Below the pieces are notes generated by a model, which saw only the letters and a list, made by a program, of their open reading frames with translations, made no database searches and was not told where the DNA came from. A DNA stretch of 23,998 bases from Gammaproteobacteria bacterium (lineage in GTDB: Bacteria; Pseudomonadota; Gammaproteobacteria; Thiohalomonadales; Thiohalomonadaceae): contig JADFYS010000003.1 of the NCBI GenBank assembly GCA_015232955.1, positions 1 to 23,998 on the forward strand, written 5' to 3'. Positions 17,330 to 23,998 of this stretch are shown here, piece by piece. Each line of letters opens with the position of its first letter. Position 1 is the stretch's first letter. Position numbers and translations under genes: made by a program.

Positions 17330-17800
17330 TCAGATGTAGAGGGTGATATCACTCTCTCCGGCAAATTCAAAGAATTTGGCTGCTCCGGCAAATTCGACAC
17401 CATCAATAAAATCATTCTGGTTAAAGTCAAAGAGATCAACCGTCATCTGGCATGCAACCATTTTGACTTCAGCCTCTTGGCACAGCTCTCGTAGCTCTTC
17501 GATCGAGGCGACCCCTTTTGACTTCATCTTTGACTTCATCATCGAGGTCATCATCGCCTGCATTCCCGGAAGCGCCTGAAGCAGTACCGGCATGGGCATC
17601 GGCATCGGCATCCCTGGATTTCCGAGGGAGGTCACCTGAAGGTTCAGCTCCTTACGCAGACACTGCAGACCATAGAATGTGAAGAAGATCTCCACTTCAT
17701 AACCCAGCGCAGCTGCAGTCGAGCCGAGGATAAACGGAGGATAGGCCCAGTCGAGGGTCCCCTTTGTGGCAATAATCGCCATTCTTTTCTGATCGGGCAT
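17330..17800 (-). CDS. dsrE2: DsrE2-like sulfur-trafficking protein (DsrE/DsrF family)
   Basis: 156 aa. MAIIATKGTLDWAYPPFIL and the KMVACQMTVDLF block are typical of the DsrE2-type proteins that accompany rhodanese and TusA in sulfur oxidisers. Cysteines are C47, C107 and C117; C117 in the VACQMT block is the probable persulfide carrier. Residues 64-92 form an odd Met-rich linker, starting with four Met-Pro repeats and holding ten methionines, which could contact membrane or a partner. The protein is expected to pass sulfane sulfur between rhodanese, TusA and the oxidising machinery in the cytoplasm. GAGGAGT precedes ATG 17800, and tusA ends only 22 bp upstream, so the two are co-transcribed. 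Confidence 0.9.
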   Translation of the reverse strand: MPDQKRMAIIATKGTLDWAYPPFILGSTAAALGYEVEIFFTFYGLQCLRKELNLQVTSLGNPGMPMPMPMPVLLQALPGMQAMMTSMMKSKMKSKGVASIEELRELCQEAEVKMVACQMTVDLFDFNQNDFIDGVEFAGAAKFFEFAGESDITLYI

Positions 17801-17822
17801 TGGAAGACTCCTCAGCAGTTAA

Positions 17823-18053
17823 TTATGATTTTTTAATCAAAAAGACGAACTTTCCACCCTCTTCGCCAGACTCCATCAGCTCATTCCCTGTCTGGTTACA
17901 GAAAGCCTCGAAATCTTTGACCGAACCGGGATCGGTCGCCACTACACGCAGTACCTGACCTGTTTCAAGTTGGGTAATCGCCTTTTTTGCACGCAGGATC
18001 GGGAGCGGACAGTTGAGTCCGGATGCGTCAAGCTCTTGATCAAAATTTGCCAT
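17823..18053 (-). CDS. tusA: TusA sulfur-carrier protein
   Basis: 76 aa from ATG 18053; a longer frame back to 18215 has no support, while GAGAGGA sits just before 18053. The CPxP motif NCPLPILRAKKAI puts the persulfide cysteine at C15, and VVATDPGSVKDFEAFCNQTGNEL is the conserved core. TusA accepts sulfur as a persulfide and hands it on; in Allochromatium vinosum it works with a rhodanese and DsrE2 from the same cluster during oxidation of stored sulfur. Here it lies between those same two partners. The 202-bp gap to the rhodanese gene upstream leaves room for a secondary promoter, but none is clear. Confidence 0.95.
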   Translation of the reverse strand: MANFDQELDASGLNCPLPILRAKKAITQLETGQVLRVVATDPGSVKDFEAFCNQTGNELMESGEEGGKFVFLIKKS

Positions 18054-18255
18054 TTTGCTTTTCCTCTCTTTAAGTGTTGGTTGAAGTGATGGACCGTTCC
18101 GTAGAGCAGCTTTCGGAAGCGACCGGAAAATCAGCACCAGCGCTTCGGAAAAGGTAGAACAGAGTCCCTGAATTAAATGCCAATTTACTATCAAACGCAA
18201 GCAAAACTCGCCCATAGGGGAGGTTGTCTGACAGAAGTTGGCACCAAAACATTGA

Positions 18256-18600
18256 TTAAAAAGTCAATTCCTGATTGGTCATCTCACCAATGGGGTAACC
18301 CGCCCTCGCCCAAGCGACAATTCCGCCACGAAGATTGAGCACATTGTCACTCCCCTGATTTTGGCAAAAGGCACACGCCTGAGCCGATCTCGCACCTGTA
18401 CGGCAGTAGAAGATAACCTCTTGCTGGCGATCGAGCTGCTTCAGTTGTAGCGGTAATAGATGGAGCGGAAGGTGGGTCGCGCCAGGGATGATCCCTTGCG
18501 CCACCTCTTGTGGGGTACGGACATCAAGCAGAATCAGATCCTTCCCGCTCTCGCGCATCTCATTCAGTTCATGAACATCAAGTTCACGGATATTAAACAT
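18256..18600 (-). CDS. Single-domain rhodanese (sulfurtransferase), rhd of the rhd-tusA-dsrE2 cluster
   Basis: 114 aa, one rhodanese domain. The active-site loop is CRTGARS with catalytic C66; LLDVRTPQEVAQGIIPGA and LRGGIVAWARAGYP are the other signature blocks. Two extra cysteines (C76, C79; ACAFC) follow the active-site loop. It should move sulfane sulfur from thiosulfate, glutathione persulfide or a similar donor to a thiol acceptor such as TusA in the cytoplasm. It heads the minus-strand cluster, and a good promoter candidate lies upstream (18671-18698). No strong ribosome binding site precedes ATG 18600. Confidence 0.93.
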   Translation of the reverse strand: MFNIRELDVHELNEMRESGKDLILLDVRTPQEVAQGIIPGATHLPLHLLPLQLKQLDRQQEVIFYCRTGARSAQACAFCQNQGSDNVLNLRGGIVAWARAGYPIGEMTNQELTF

Positions 18601-18670
18601 GACAGTGGTTTGTGGCCAAAAGTGGTAGACCCCTCTCTGGAGCTAGAGATACGATTGAGGAAATGGTAAT

Positions 18671-18698
18671 ATTCTAACTTACTTCTACGCTAAATCAA
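18671..18698 (-). promoter_or_regulatory. Candidate sigma70 promoter for rhd-tusA-dsrE2
   Basis: On the minus strand, TTGATT (18693-18698) and TAGAAT (18671-18676) are separated by 16 bases and lie about 70 bases before the rhodanese start. The match to TTGACA/TATAAT is four and five of six. A TATAAA at 18711-18716 on the plus strand may belong to the divergent bepA promoter, but it lacks a clear -35. Confidence 0.45.
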
Positions 18699-18818
18699 GT
18701 GAAAAGGGGATATAAATCGAATCTCCTACCTGCCACCTATCCCAGCAGAAGGCCAGCAGAAGGGAACCATGACAGAGGGGGGTTGTCTTAGCCCACTGCT
18801 TATCCTGACCACAATCCC

Positions 18819-20279
18819 ATGCGCCCCCTTCCCCACATCCTGTTTATCACCACGCTCCTCTTCACCTCTGTGGTGGAGGGGAGAGATCCACTGGTTCTAC
18901 CCGATCTCGGTGAAAGCTCTACTGCGGCTCTACCACAGCAAGAGGCAAAAAAGATCGGAGCAGCAATCTATCGTCAACTGCAGCAGGAGGGGTTGGTGGT
19001 CGACGATCCCGTTGCCACCCCCTATATTCATGCCGTCGGTAGCCGCCTGCTGGCGACGATCCCAAACCGAGGGCAGAGCGACCACCCGTTTCACTTTTTC
19101 ATCGTCGCCGATGATCAGATTAACGCCTTTGCCCTCCCCGGAGGTTACATCGGCATCCACCGAGGGCTGATCATCGCCACTCAAAATGTCGATGAACTCG
19201 CGTCGGTGGTTGCGCATGAGATCGCCCATATCACCCAAAACCACCTCCCTCGCCGTATCGACGCCGCCAATCGTTCACAACTTCCGCTGACTGTCGCCAT
19301 TATCGCGGCGATCCTTACCGGTCAGGGGGCCGTGACAGAAGCAGCCATCGCTTCGGCCCTTGCTACCAGTCAGGAGCAGCAGCTGCAGTTCAGCCGGGCG
19401 CACGAGCGTGAAGCCGATAGTATCGGAATCGAAACTCTCCACGCTTCTGGCTACAACCCACGAGGGATGGCGGAGTTTTTTCAACGACTTGCCTCACACT
19501 CCCGTCTCTACGGCCGCGACGACGATTCGGCGCTCGATTTTCTGCAGACTCACCCGGTGACGACGGATCGTATCGCTGATGCCGAGAGCCGCGCACAACA
19601 GATTGCAGCAGTGCCAGCGCTACCCCCCAGTGACAACCGCTTCTTACTGGTCAAAACAGGGCTTGAGATCGCTGCCAGCACGACTCCTCTTCGTGTCGCG
19701 GAGCGGATCGCCCTTAGTGGAAACGATCCCATTATCGCCAGTTATGCCCGCGCCGAGGCGCTGCTGAAGGAGGAGAAGTTCGCCCCTGCGCTGATCATTG
19801 CCGTGCAGCTGCGGGAGAGAGATCCCCATGAACTCTGCTATCTTCTCCTCCATGCCCGCCTGCTCCATCTACAGGGGGAGCGCAAAGAGGCGTTGGAGAT
19901 CCTGCAAGAGGGGACACTCCTCTACCCTCACTACCGTCTACTGGGTCAATTAGAGCTTTTGTGGCTACTTGAGGATCAGCAGCTGGAGGAGGCGCGAAGG
20001 AAGGTCCACCACCTGCTGCGCCAATTTCCGCAAGAGCCCGCCCTCTTCCGTCATCTGGCTCGAGTGGAGACACTTTCCGCCCATCCCGCTGCGGCAAACC
20101 TCGCAACCGGAGACGCCTTTCTCCTTGAAGATAGGCCTGAAACTGCCCGTCCCTATTACCTTCGCGCCCTGGATCAGGCTGAGGGAGATTTCTATCTCTC
20201 CAGCCGCATTGAAGCCAAGATTCAGCTCACCGACCTTACACGAAAAATTAAAGGCGGAGCTATAACCCCAGAACCCTGA
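18819..20279 (+). CDS. bepA: BepA-like periplasmic M48 metalloprotease with C-terminal TPR domain
   Basis: 486 aa, nearly the length of E. coli BepA. An N-terminal signal peptide (PHILFITTLLFTSVVEG) sends it to the periplasm. The zinc site is HEIAH (H133, E134, H137) with E198 in AHEREADSIG as third ligand; the THP at 244-246 (H245) corresponds to the regulatory histidine switch described in E. coli BepA. TPR-type helices fill about 280-480. The family handles outer-membrane protein quality control with the BAM and LPS-assembly machinery. It is divergent from rhd and not obviously linked to sulfur metabolism. The start has no clear ribosome binding site. The final codons (AITPEP and TGA) lie inside element copy C, so the natural C-terminus may have been replaced. 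Confidence 0.9.
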   Translation: MRPLPHILFITTLLFTSVVEGRDPLVLPDLGESSTAALPQQEAKKIGAAIYRQLQQEGLVVDDPVATPYIHAVGSRLLATIPNRGQSDHPFHFFIVADDQINAFALPGGYIGIHRGLIIATQNVDELASVVAHEIAHITQNHLPRRIDAANRSQLPLTVAIIAAILTGQGAVTEAAIASALATSQEQQLQFSRAHEREADSIGIETLHASGYNPRGMAEFFQRLASHSRLYGRDDDSALDFLQTHPVTTDRIADAESRAQQIAAVPALPPSDNRFLLVKTGLEIAASTTPLRVAERIALSGNDPIIASYARAEALLKEEKFAPALIIAVQLRERDPHELCYLLLHARLLHLQGERKEALEILQEGTLLYPHYRLLGQLELLWLLEDQQLEEARRKVHHLLRQFPQEPALFRHLARVETLSAHPAAANLATGDAFLLEDRPETARPYYLRALDQAEGDFYLSSRIEAKIQLTDLTRKIKGGAITPEP

Positions 20280-20420
20280 AAACGCTCGATAAAGGATCTC
20301 GGTTAGCGTGATTCCCGCATCATAATATCGTTGAAAAATTGAAAATTTTTGCGATCCAACACATTGAGCTACCACGCTTCTCGACTCCCTCTAGTCCACA
20401 ATTTTCAAGGTTCTTGGACA
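20261..20420. repeat. MITE-like palindromic element, copy C (about 160 bp, diverged)
   Basis: The left end TATAACCCCAGAACCCTGAA matches the left end of copy B; GAACCCTGAAAACGC is identical in all three copies. The reverse-complemented right end (CCAAGAACCTTGAAAATTGT, then GGGAGTCGAGAAGCGTGG) matches the left end of copy A (GGGAGTCGAGAAGTGTGG). The centre is AT-rich and unrelated. The element overlaps the last codons and stop of bepA. Confidence 0.65.
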
Positions 20421-20738
20421 GCTATCTTAATTAGAAATCTCTAATATTCCAATATACTGTTATTCATAAATATTCTCCATCTCCCTCTTGATTTCAAGCC
20501 AGTTTCAGATACCCTTAGAACTCAATTCGCCACCCCATTCGAAGCGGGAGTGATTTTCTCTCTTCGTCAAAAAAGAAGTTGCGGGAAGATCCCGTCAAAA
20601 AGAAGCGAAAAGGAGGTTTTTTCAGGAGGAACTTCCCCTGCACTAACCGTTGCGTGACTACCCGATCAGCTTAAGCGGAACGACTGATTAGATAACCGCT
20701 TCAGACTGAAGTTGCCATATACCAGGAGAACCATCACC
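20280..20738. other. 459-bp gene-free stretch: element copy C and the soxY upstream region
   Basis: The first 140 bp belong to element copy C. An AT-rich block follows (about 20425-20480) with TATACT at 20453-20458 as a possible -10, but no convincing -35. A short hairpin, GCGGGAAGATCCCGT, lies near 20580 in a purine-rich stretch. This region should carry the soxYZ promoter and any sulfur-responsive operator, yet none can be named from the sequence alone. Confidence 0.5.
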
Positions 20739-21206
20739 GTGAACATGAAACGCCGTCTCTTCCTTAAGGGAACCCTTGCAAGCAGTACCATCGCCGTCGC
20801 CGCCATTGCTGGCCTGATCCGACCACAGCAGCTGCTGGCCGCATGGCCGGAGTCTGCTTTTTCTGCCACCACCGTCACCGATGCCCTCTCCTCTCTTAGC
20901 GGCAACAGTGACTTTTCGTCTTCGGCAGAGATCGAACTCAATGCCCCCAAAATTGCCGAAAATGGGGCAGTGGTTCCCGTCACGATCTCAACCAAAATGA
21001 GTGGTGTAACCAAGATCTCTATTTTGGTTGAAAAAAACAGTTTTCCGCTTGTTGCCAGCTATGACATTCCTGAAGGGACCATCCCCTATGTCTCGACGCG
21101 CATCAAGATGGGCAAAACCTCCAATGTGATCGCCCTGGTAGAGGCGGGGGGGAAACAGTTTTCTGCACAACAAGAGGTTAAAGTCACCATTGGCGGCTGC
21201 GGTTAG
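20739..21206 (+). CDS. soxY: SoxY, sulfur-carrier subunit of the Sox thiosulfate-oxidising system
   Basis: 155 aa from GTG 20739, chosen because AGGAGA lies nine bases upstream; ATG 20745 is the alternative. A twin-arginine signal (KRRLFLKGTLASS) followed by a hydrophobic AVAAIAGLI run directs export of the folded protein. The C-terminal GGCG tail is the SoxY swinging arm whose cysteine holds the growing thiosulfonate or sulfane intermediates. SoxY works as a heterodimer with SoxZ, encoded 80 bp downstream, in the periplasm. No soxXA, soxB or soxCD is visible in this window, as in sulfur-storing Gammaproteobacteria where sox genes are split. Confidence 0.95.
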   Translation: MNMKRRLFLKGTLASSTIAVAAIAGLIRPQQLLAAWPESAFSATTVTDALSSLSGNSDFSSSAEIELNAPKIAENGAVVPVTISTKMSGVTKISILVEKNSFPLVASYDIPEGTIPYVSTRIKMGKTSNVIALVEAGGKQFSAQQEVKVTIGGCG

Positions 21207-21286
21207 GGTCGGCGAGGATACGCTCCACTGACACAACCCCTTACCGTTCTAAAGTACCCTCTAAAAATTATTTGAAGGAAACAGCA

Positions 21287-21601
21287 ATGGCAACAATCAA
21301 GCTTAGAGCAAAAAACAGCAGTGATGGCGAATGTGAAGTTAAGGCGATTATGACCCACCCGATGGAGTCGGGGTTGCGTAAGGATGCGAATAGTGGTGAA
21401 CTAATCCCAGCCAATCACATCCGCGAAGTGATCTGCAAACACGGTGATAAGACCGTACTCACCGCGAACTGGGGCGGAGCGGTCTCCAAAAACCCCTATA
21501 TCGCCTTTAAATTTAATGGGGCGAAAAAGGGGGAGAGCATCTCTCTTACCTGGATCGATAACAACGGCGCCAGTGAAAGCGAAGAGACCCAGATTAGGTA
21601 A
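21287..21601 (+). CDS. soxZ: SoxZ, partner of SoxY
   Basis: 104 aa from ATG 21287, preceded by GAAGGAAACAGCA; an in-frame start at 21272 would place the ribosome binding site inside the gene. KAIMTHPMESGLRKD, IPANHIREVICKHGDKTVL and NPYIAFKFNGAKKGESISLTWID are typical SoxZ blocks. It has no signal peptide and is expected to be exported together with Tat-substrate SoxY. It stabilises and presents the SoxY arm to the other Sox enzymes. A GC-rich hairpin follows the gene and probably ends the soxYZ transcript. Confidence 0.95.
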   Translation: MATIKLRAKNSSDGECEVKAIMTHPMESGLRKDANSGELIPANHIREVICKHGDKTVLTANWGGAVSKNPYIAFKFNGAKKGESISLTWIDNNGASESEETQIR

Positions 21602-21628
21602 ACTCTTCCCAATGCCCTCTACCATGCT

Positions 21629-21660
21629 CCCCCTCCCCTCTGTCGGAGGGGGGGTATTTC
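21629..21660 (+). terminator. Hairpin after soxZ, probable terminator
   Basis: CCCCCTCC (21629-21636) pairs with GGAGGGGG (21645-21652) around an eight-base loop, followed by a weak TATTTC tract. It lies 28 bases after the soxZ stop and separates soxYZ from the diguanylate cyclase gene. Confidence 0.6.
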
Positions 21661-21785
21661 ACTATTATCAGCCGCCCTGGATAGAGTACGCCAGTGCTCC
21701 GGCCTCTCATGGTGGCGTCGGATATCCGCTCTTTTCCCTCACCTTCGGGTCAGATTGATCTCCATTTTTATCGAATCCACACCCC

Positions 21786-23660
21786 ATGAAACTGAAAACC
21801 AAAACATCGCTCTTCGCTATCACCATCGCCTCTTCGATGCTGGTAATTCTGATTACGGTCAGTCTCTACTCTTTTCGTCAGTTCTCTATCTCCACTGCAC
21901 AGGAGCGCTCTGTTACCGCAGCCGAGGTCGCCCTCGTCGGTCTCACCGAGCTGATGGTGAACGGCGTAATCCAGAATCGTGAGGCGTTTCTCAAGCGGTT
22001 GGCAACGATTCAAGATCTCAAAAGTGTGCGTATTATCCGTGGTCCTCTGGTTGCGAAACAGTATGGGACCGGATTCGACTTTGAGCGGCCGATGGATACT
22101 ATAGATGAAAAGGTACTTGCCACCGGGATCCCCTACTTCGGGATTATCGATGAGTGGGGTGAGCCGACTTTCCGCAGTACAATTCCTTTCAAAAGCAACA
22201 CCAAAAATGTCACCCCCACCTGCCGTACCTGTCACGATGTATCGGAAGAGAGCGTACTCGGGGCGATCACCATGACCTTCTCCATCGCCAGTCAGAAAAA
22301 CGATGTCTTCTTCACCGTCTTTATTATGACCGTGGTTATCTCACTCTTTGGTGTTCTCATCGTCTTCTTCATGCGTCGCCTCACCCAACCGATGGTGATC
22401 ACCGCTACCAATGTTCAAAAAATGGTCGGCAACGGTCTTAATGGCGACTTTAGCTCCGATATCGAGAAGTGTACCAATGTGAGCAACGACGAGATTGGGG
22501 AGATTGCACAGGATATCCACAAACTGATGCTCTACCTCGATAAGGGTCTCGACAATATCCGCTCCAGCGTGGCACAGCTAATTCAGTTTAACCCGACTAA
22601 AGAGGGGAATATGCTCGCCAACACCATGGATATGGTGGATGCCCTGATCGAGACCTCGCAGTTTAAGGATGCGATTGAAGAGGATGAGACCAAGCGGGAG
22701 GTTTACTGTCGCCTCGCCCGTACCATTCGCGAGGACTTCTATATCCGTCGCTTCTCGATCTACGAGATTGATGCCAAAAAAAATAAGGCGGTCACCATTA
22801 GCGTCGACGGCGAGGAGGGGGCGGAGTGCCGTTGGTGTTCACCACAGATCTTGATCCGCTCCGAGGCGTGTCGCGCCCGACGCACCGGTCACACCATCGA
22901 TTCGACCCACAACCCGCTCATCTGCCCCTCCTTCCAGCCAGGTGATGACGAAGAGCGGTTACAACATATATGTATTCCGGTAATTCAGTCTGGTGTGGTG
23001 GGAAGCGTAGTGCAGTTGGTGGTAGATCAGAGCAAGCCGGAGACCTATGAGCCACTCCTCCCCTATGTCAAACTCTACCTGCGTGAGGCGGCGCCGGTGA
23101 TAGAGGCCAAGCGTCTGATGGACACCCTGAGAGAGTCGACCCTTATTGATGCGATGACCGGCCTCCATAACCGTCGCTTCCTTGAAGAGTATGTCGAGAC
23201 CCTTATCGCCAATGCAGAGCGAAATCAGAAACAGATCTCGATTATGATGCTCGACCTCGACTACTTTAAAAAGGTTAACGACACCTACGGTCACGATGTC
23301 GGAGATACGGTCCTAAAAGAGCTGGCGAAGGTACTTAAGAACTCGGTTCGCACCAACGATATGGTGATTCGTTATGGCGGTGAGGAGTTTGTCATCATTC
23401 TGGTGGATTCGGTTCAGCCCTCCGGTGACGCAGTAGCGGAGAAGATTCGTGCCGCTGTAGAGCAGATGAAGATCCAGGTGACTGGTGCGGTCCTTAAAAA
23501 GACCATCTCTATCGGTATCGCCGATTATCCCACCGATGGTGACAGCTTCTGGCAGGTGATCAAATTTGCCGATGTCGCCCTCTATGAAGCAAAAGAGAAC
23601 GGGCGCAACCGCGTCGTCCACTTCTCTCCCGAGATGTGGGAAGATGGCGAAGAGTTTTAG
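21786..23660 (+). CDS. Membrane diguanylate cyclase with periplasmic c-type haem motif, HAMP, Cys-rich GAF-like domain and GGDEF
   Basis: 624 aa. Membrane helices at about 9-30 and 176-197 enclose a periplasmic sensor of about 145 residues with one haem-binding CxxCH (CRTCH, C146-H150). A HAMP linker (about 198-255; RRLTQPMVITATNVQKM) leads to a GAF-like domain (about 285-440) with four clustered cysteines: C348, C351, C362 and C380. GGDEF follows (about 450-615): DAMTGLHNRR, DLDYFKKVND and the active site GGEEF (531-535). The inhibitory I-site RTND (522-525) sits five residues before it, so feedback-inhibited c-di-GMP synthesis is expected. A haem sensor suggests response to redox state, oxygen, NO or a sulfur compound. 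It follows soxYZ after a terminator, so it is probably transcribed separately. No clear ribosome binding site precedes ATG 21786. Confidence 0.92.
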   Translation: MKLKTKTSLFAITIASSMLVILITVSLYSFRQFSISTAQERSVTAAEVALVGLTELMVNGVIQNREAFLKRLATIQDLKSVRIIRGPLVAKQYGTGFDFERPMDTIDEKVLATGIPYFGIIDEWGEPTFRSTIPFKSNTKNVTPTCRTCHDVSEESVLGAITMTFSIASQKNDVFFTVFIMTVVISLFGVLIVFFMRRLTQPMVITATNVQKMVGNGLNGDFSSDIEKCTNVSNDEIGEIAQDIHKLMLYLDKGLDNIRSSVAQLIQFNPTKEGNMLANTMDMVDALIETSQFKDAIEEDETKREVYCRLARTIREDFYIRRFSIYEIDAKKNKAVTISVDGEEGAECRWCSPQILIRSEACRARRTGHTIDSTHNPLICPSFQPGDDEERLQHICIPVIQSGVVGSVVQLVVDQSKPETYEPLLPYVKLYLREAAPVIEAKRLMDTLRESTLIDAMTGLHNRRFLEEYVETLIANAERNQKQISIMMLDLDYFKKVNDTYGHDVGDTVLKELAKVLKNSVRTNDMVIRYGGEEFVIILVDSVQPSGDAVAEKIRAAVEQMKIQVTGAVLKKTISIGIADYPTDGDSFWQVIKFADVALYEAKENGRNRVVHFSPEMWEDGEEF

Positions 23661-23998
23661 AAAAGGGGTATCGTAGAAGATTTTTCTGAATCTCTGTCTT
23701 GAGATGTTTAATGAGAAGCGCCTGATAACGCTTTTGAAGCATTTTGTAAGGGAAGGTGTGGTGTGAGAACTACTCTGGGTTCATCGTCAACACAGACAGT
23801 TTTTTCATCTTGGCTTTGGGGTTCCGTTGCTTCCTCTTTGATAAACCGAGCATGGCGCTCAGCTTTTCCAGAAAGCCTTAACCCACCAGCGCTGATGATG
23901 ATGATGATGTGAATATGGCGCTTCACCTTTTGGGTGAACTGCGCTACACCGCGAATGCCGCATTTGTGGCAGCGCATTGCCGCGTTACAACTCCTTGC
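23661..23998. other. 338-bp terminal stretch, no firm gene; possible decayed gene on the minus strand
   Basis: A minus-strand frame from ATG 23977 to 23708 (89 codons, GGAG upstream) starts MRCHKCGIRGV, with only two cysteines of a possible zinc ribbon, then runs through a (GAT)5 microsatellite (23894-23908). Past the repeat it looks non-coding. In a different frame, 23770-23877 reads GFLEKLSAMLGLSKRKQRNP and on to a TAG, which looks more like a genuine protein end. Frame change at the microsatellite would fit a broken gene running in from the right edge, but I cannot name it. TTCACC/GGTGAA near 23925-23940 forms a small dyad. Confidence 0.25.

Noticed and set aside
17215..17332. In-frame open reading beyond the dsrE2 TGA stop, giving about 40 extra residues and suggesting selenocysteine or read-through
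   Set aside because: The protein already ends where DsrE2 relatives, as I recall them, end (a SDITLYI-like terminus), no selenocysteine-insertion hairpin is evident just after the TGA, and the extension overlaps a degenerate dispersed palindrome.
18070..18252. 60-codon minus-strand frame between rhd and tusA, and the N-terminal extension of tusA to 18215
   Set aside because: No ribosome binding site or recognisable sequence; TusA proteins begin at the well-supported ATG 18053.
18769..19170. 133-codon plus-strand frame starting just before bepA
   Set aside because: It overlaps the BepA zinc-site coding region in another frame and has no recognisable motif; BepA is certain.
23676..23692. Short AGATT/AATCT hairpin after the diguanylate cyclase as a terminator
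   Set aside because: Five weak base pairs and no downstream T-tract; not a credible rho-independent terminator.

Overview
The window suggests a sulfur-oxidising gammaproteobacterium, probably close to the purple-sulfur / Chromatiales-like lineages. This is inferred from gene content: soxY-soxZ, an rhd-tusA-dsrE2 sulfur-trafficking cluster of the kind known from Allochromatium vinosum, a BepA-type periplasmic protease typical of Gram-negative Proteobacteria, and a c-type-haem-bearing diguanylate cyclase. No rRNA, tRNA, CRISPR array or intact insertion sequence was seen.

Region 1 (1-9350) is one tightly coupled plus-strand operon. It holds the 3' end of an unidentified gene, a very large exported protein (about 1671 aa; signal peptide, helical TPR-like middle, C-terminus patterned like an outer-membrane beta-barrel) and a giant (1395 aa) Mur-ligase-type PgsB/CapB homologue. 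The junctions are ATGA and TAGTG overlaps. I infer a Gram-negative system that makes and exports a poly-amino-acid (poly-gamma-glutamate-like) polymer; the ligase has a HEAT-like N-terminal half and a large C-terminal insertion absent from textbook PgsB. A 463-bp gap (9351-9813) full of inverted repeats follows.

Region 2 (9814-16805) is a complete version of the conserved but poorly understood Anbu cluster. On the plus strand are the proteasome-like peptidase Anbu, with an unusual Gln/Pro/Ser-rich tail, and a transglutaminase-DUF2126 fusion. Convergent to these on the minus strand are a circularly permuted ATP-grasp ligase and an alpha-E protein. Together they are predicted to make, modify and cleave peptide-like amide bonds in the cytoplasm. 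A MITE-like palindromic element lies at the convergent junction.

Region 3 (16806-21601) is sulfur metabolism: rhd-tusA-dsrE2 on the minus strand, bepA divergent from it, then soxY-soxZ. Two further copies of the same MITE-like family lie in this region, one forming the stop codon of bepA. Region 4 (21786-23660) encodes a membrane diguanylate cyclase with a periplasmic CxxCH haem motif, HAMP, a cysteine-rich GAF-like domain and an intact GGEEF plus I-site. The last 338 bp contain nothing I can identify firmly, possibly a decayed gene.
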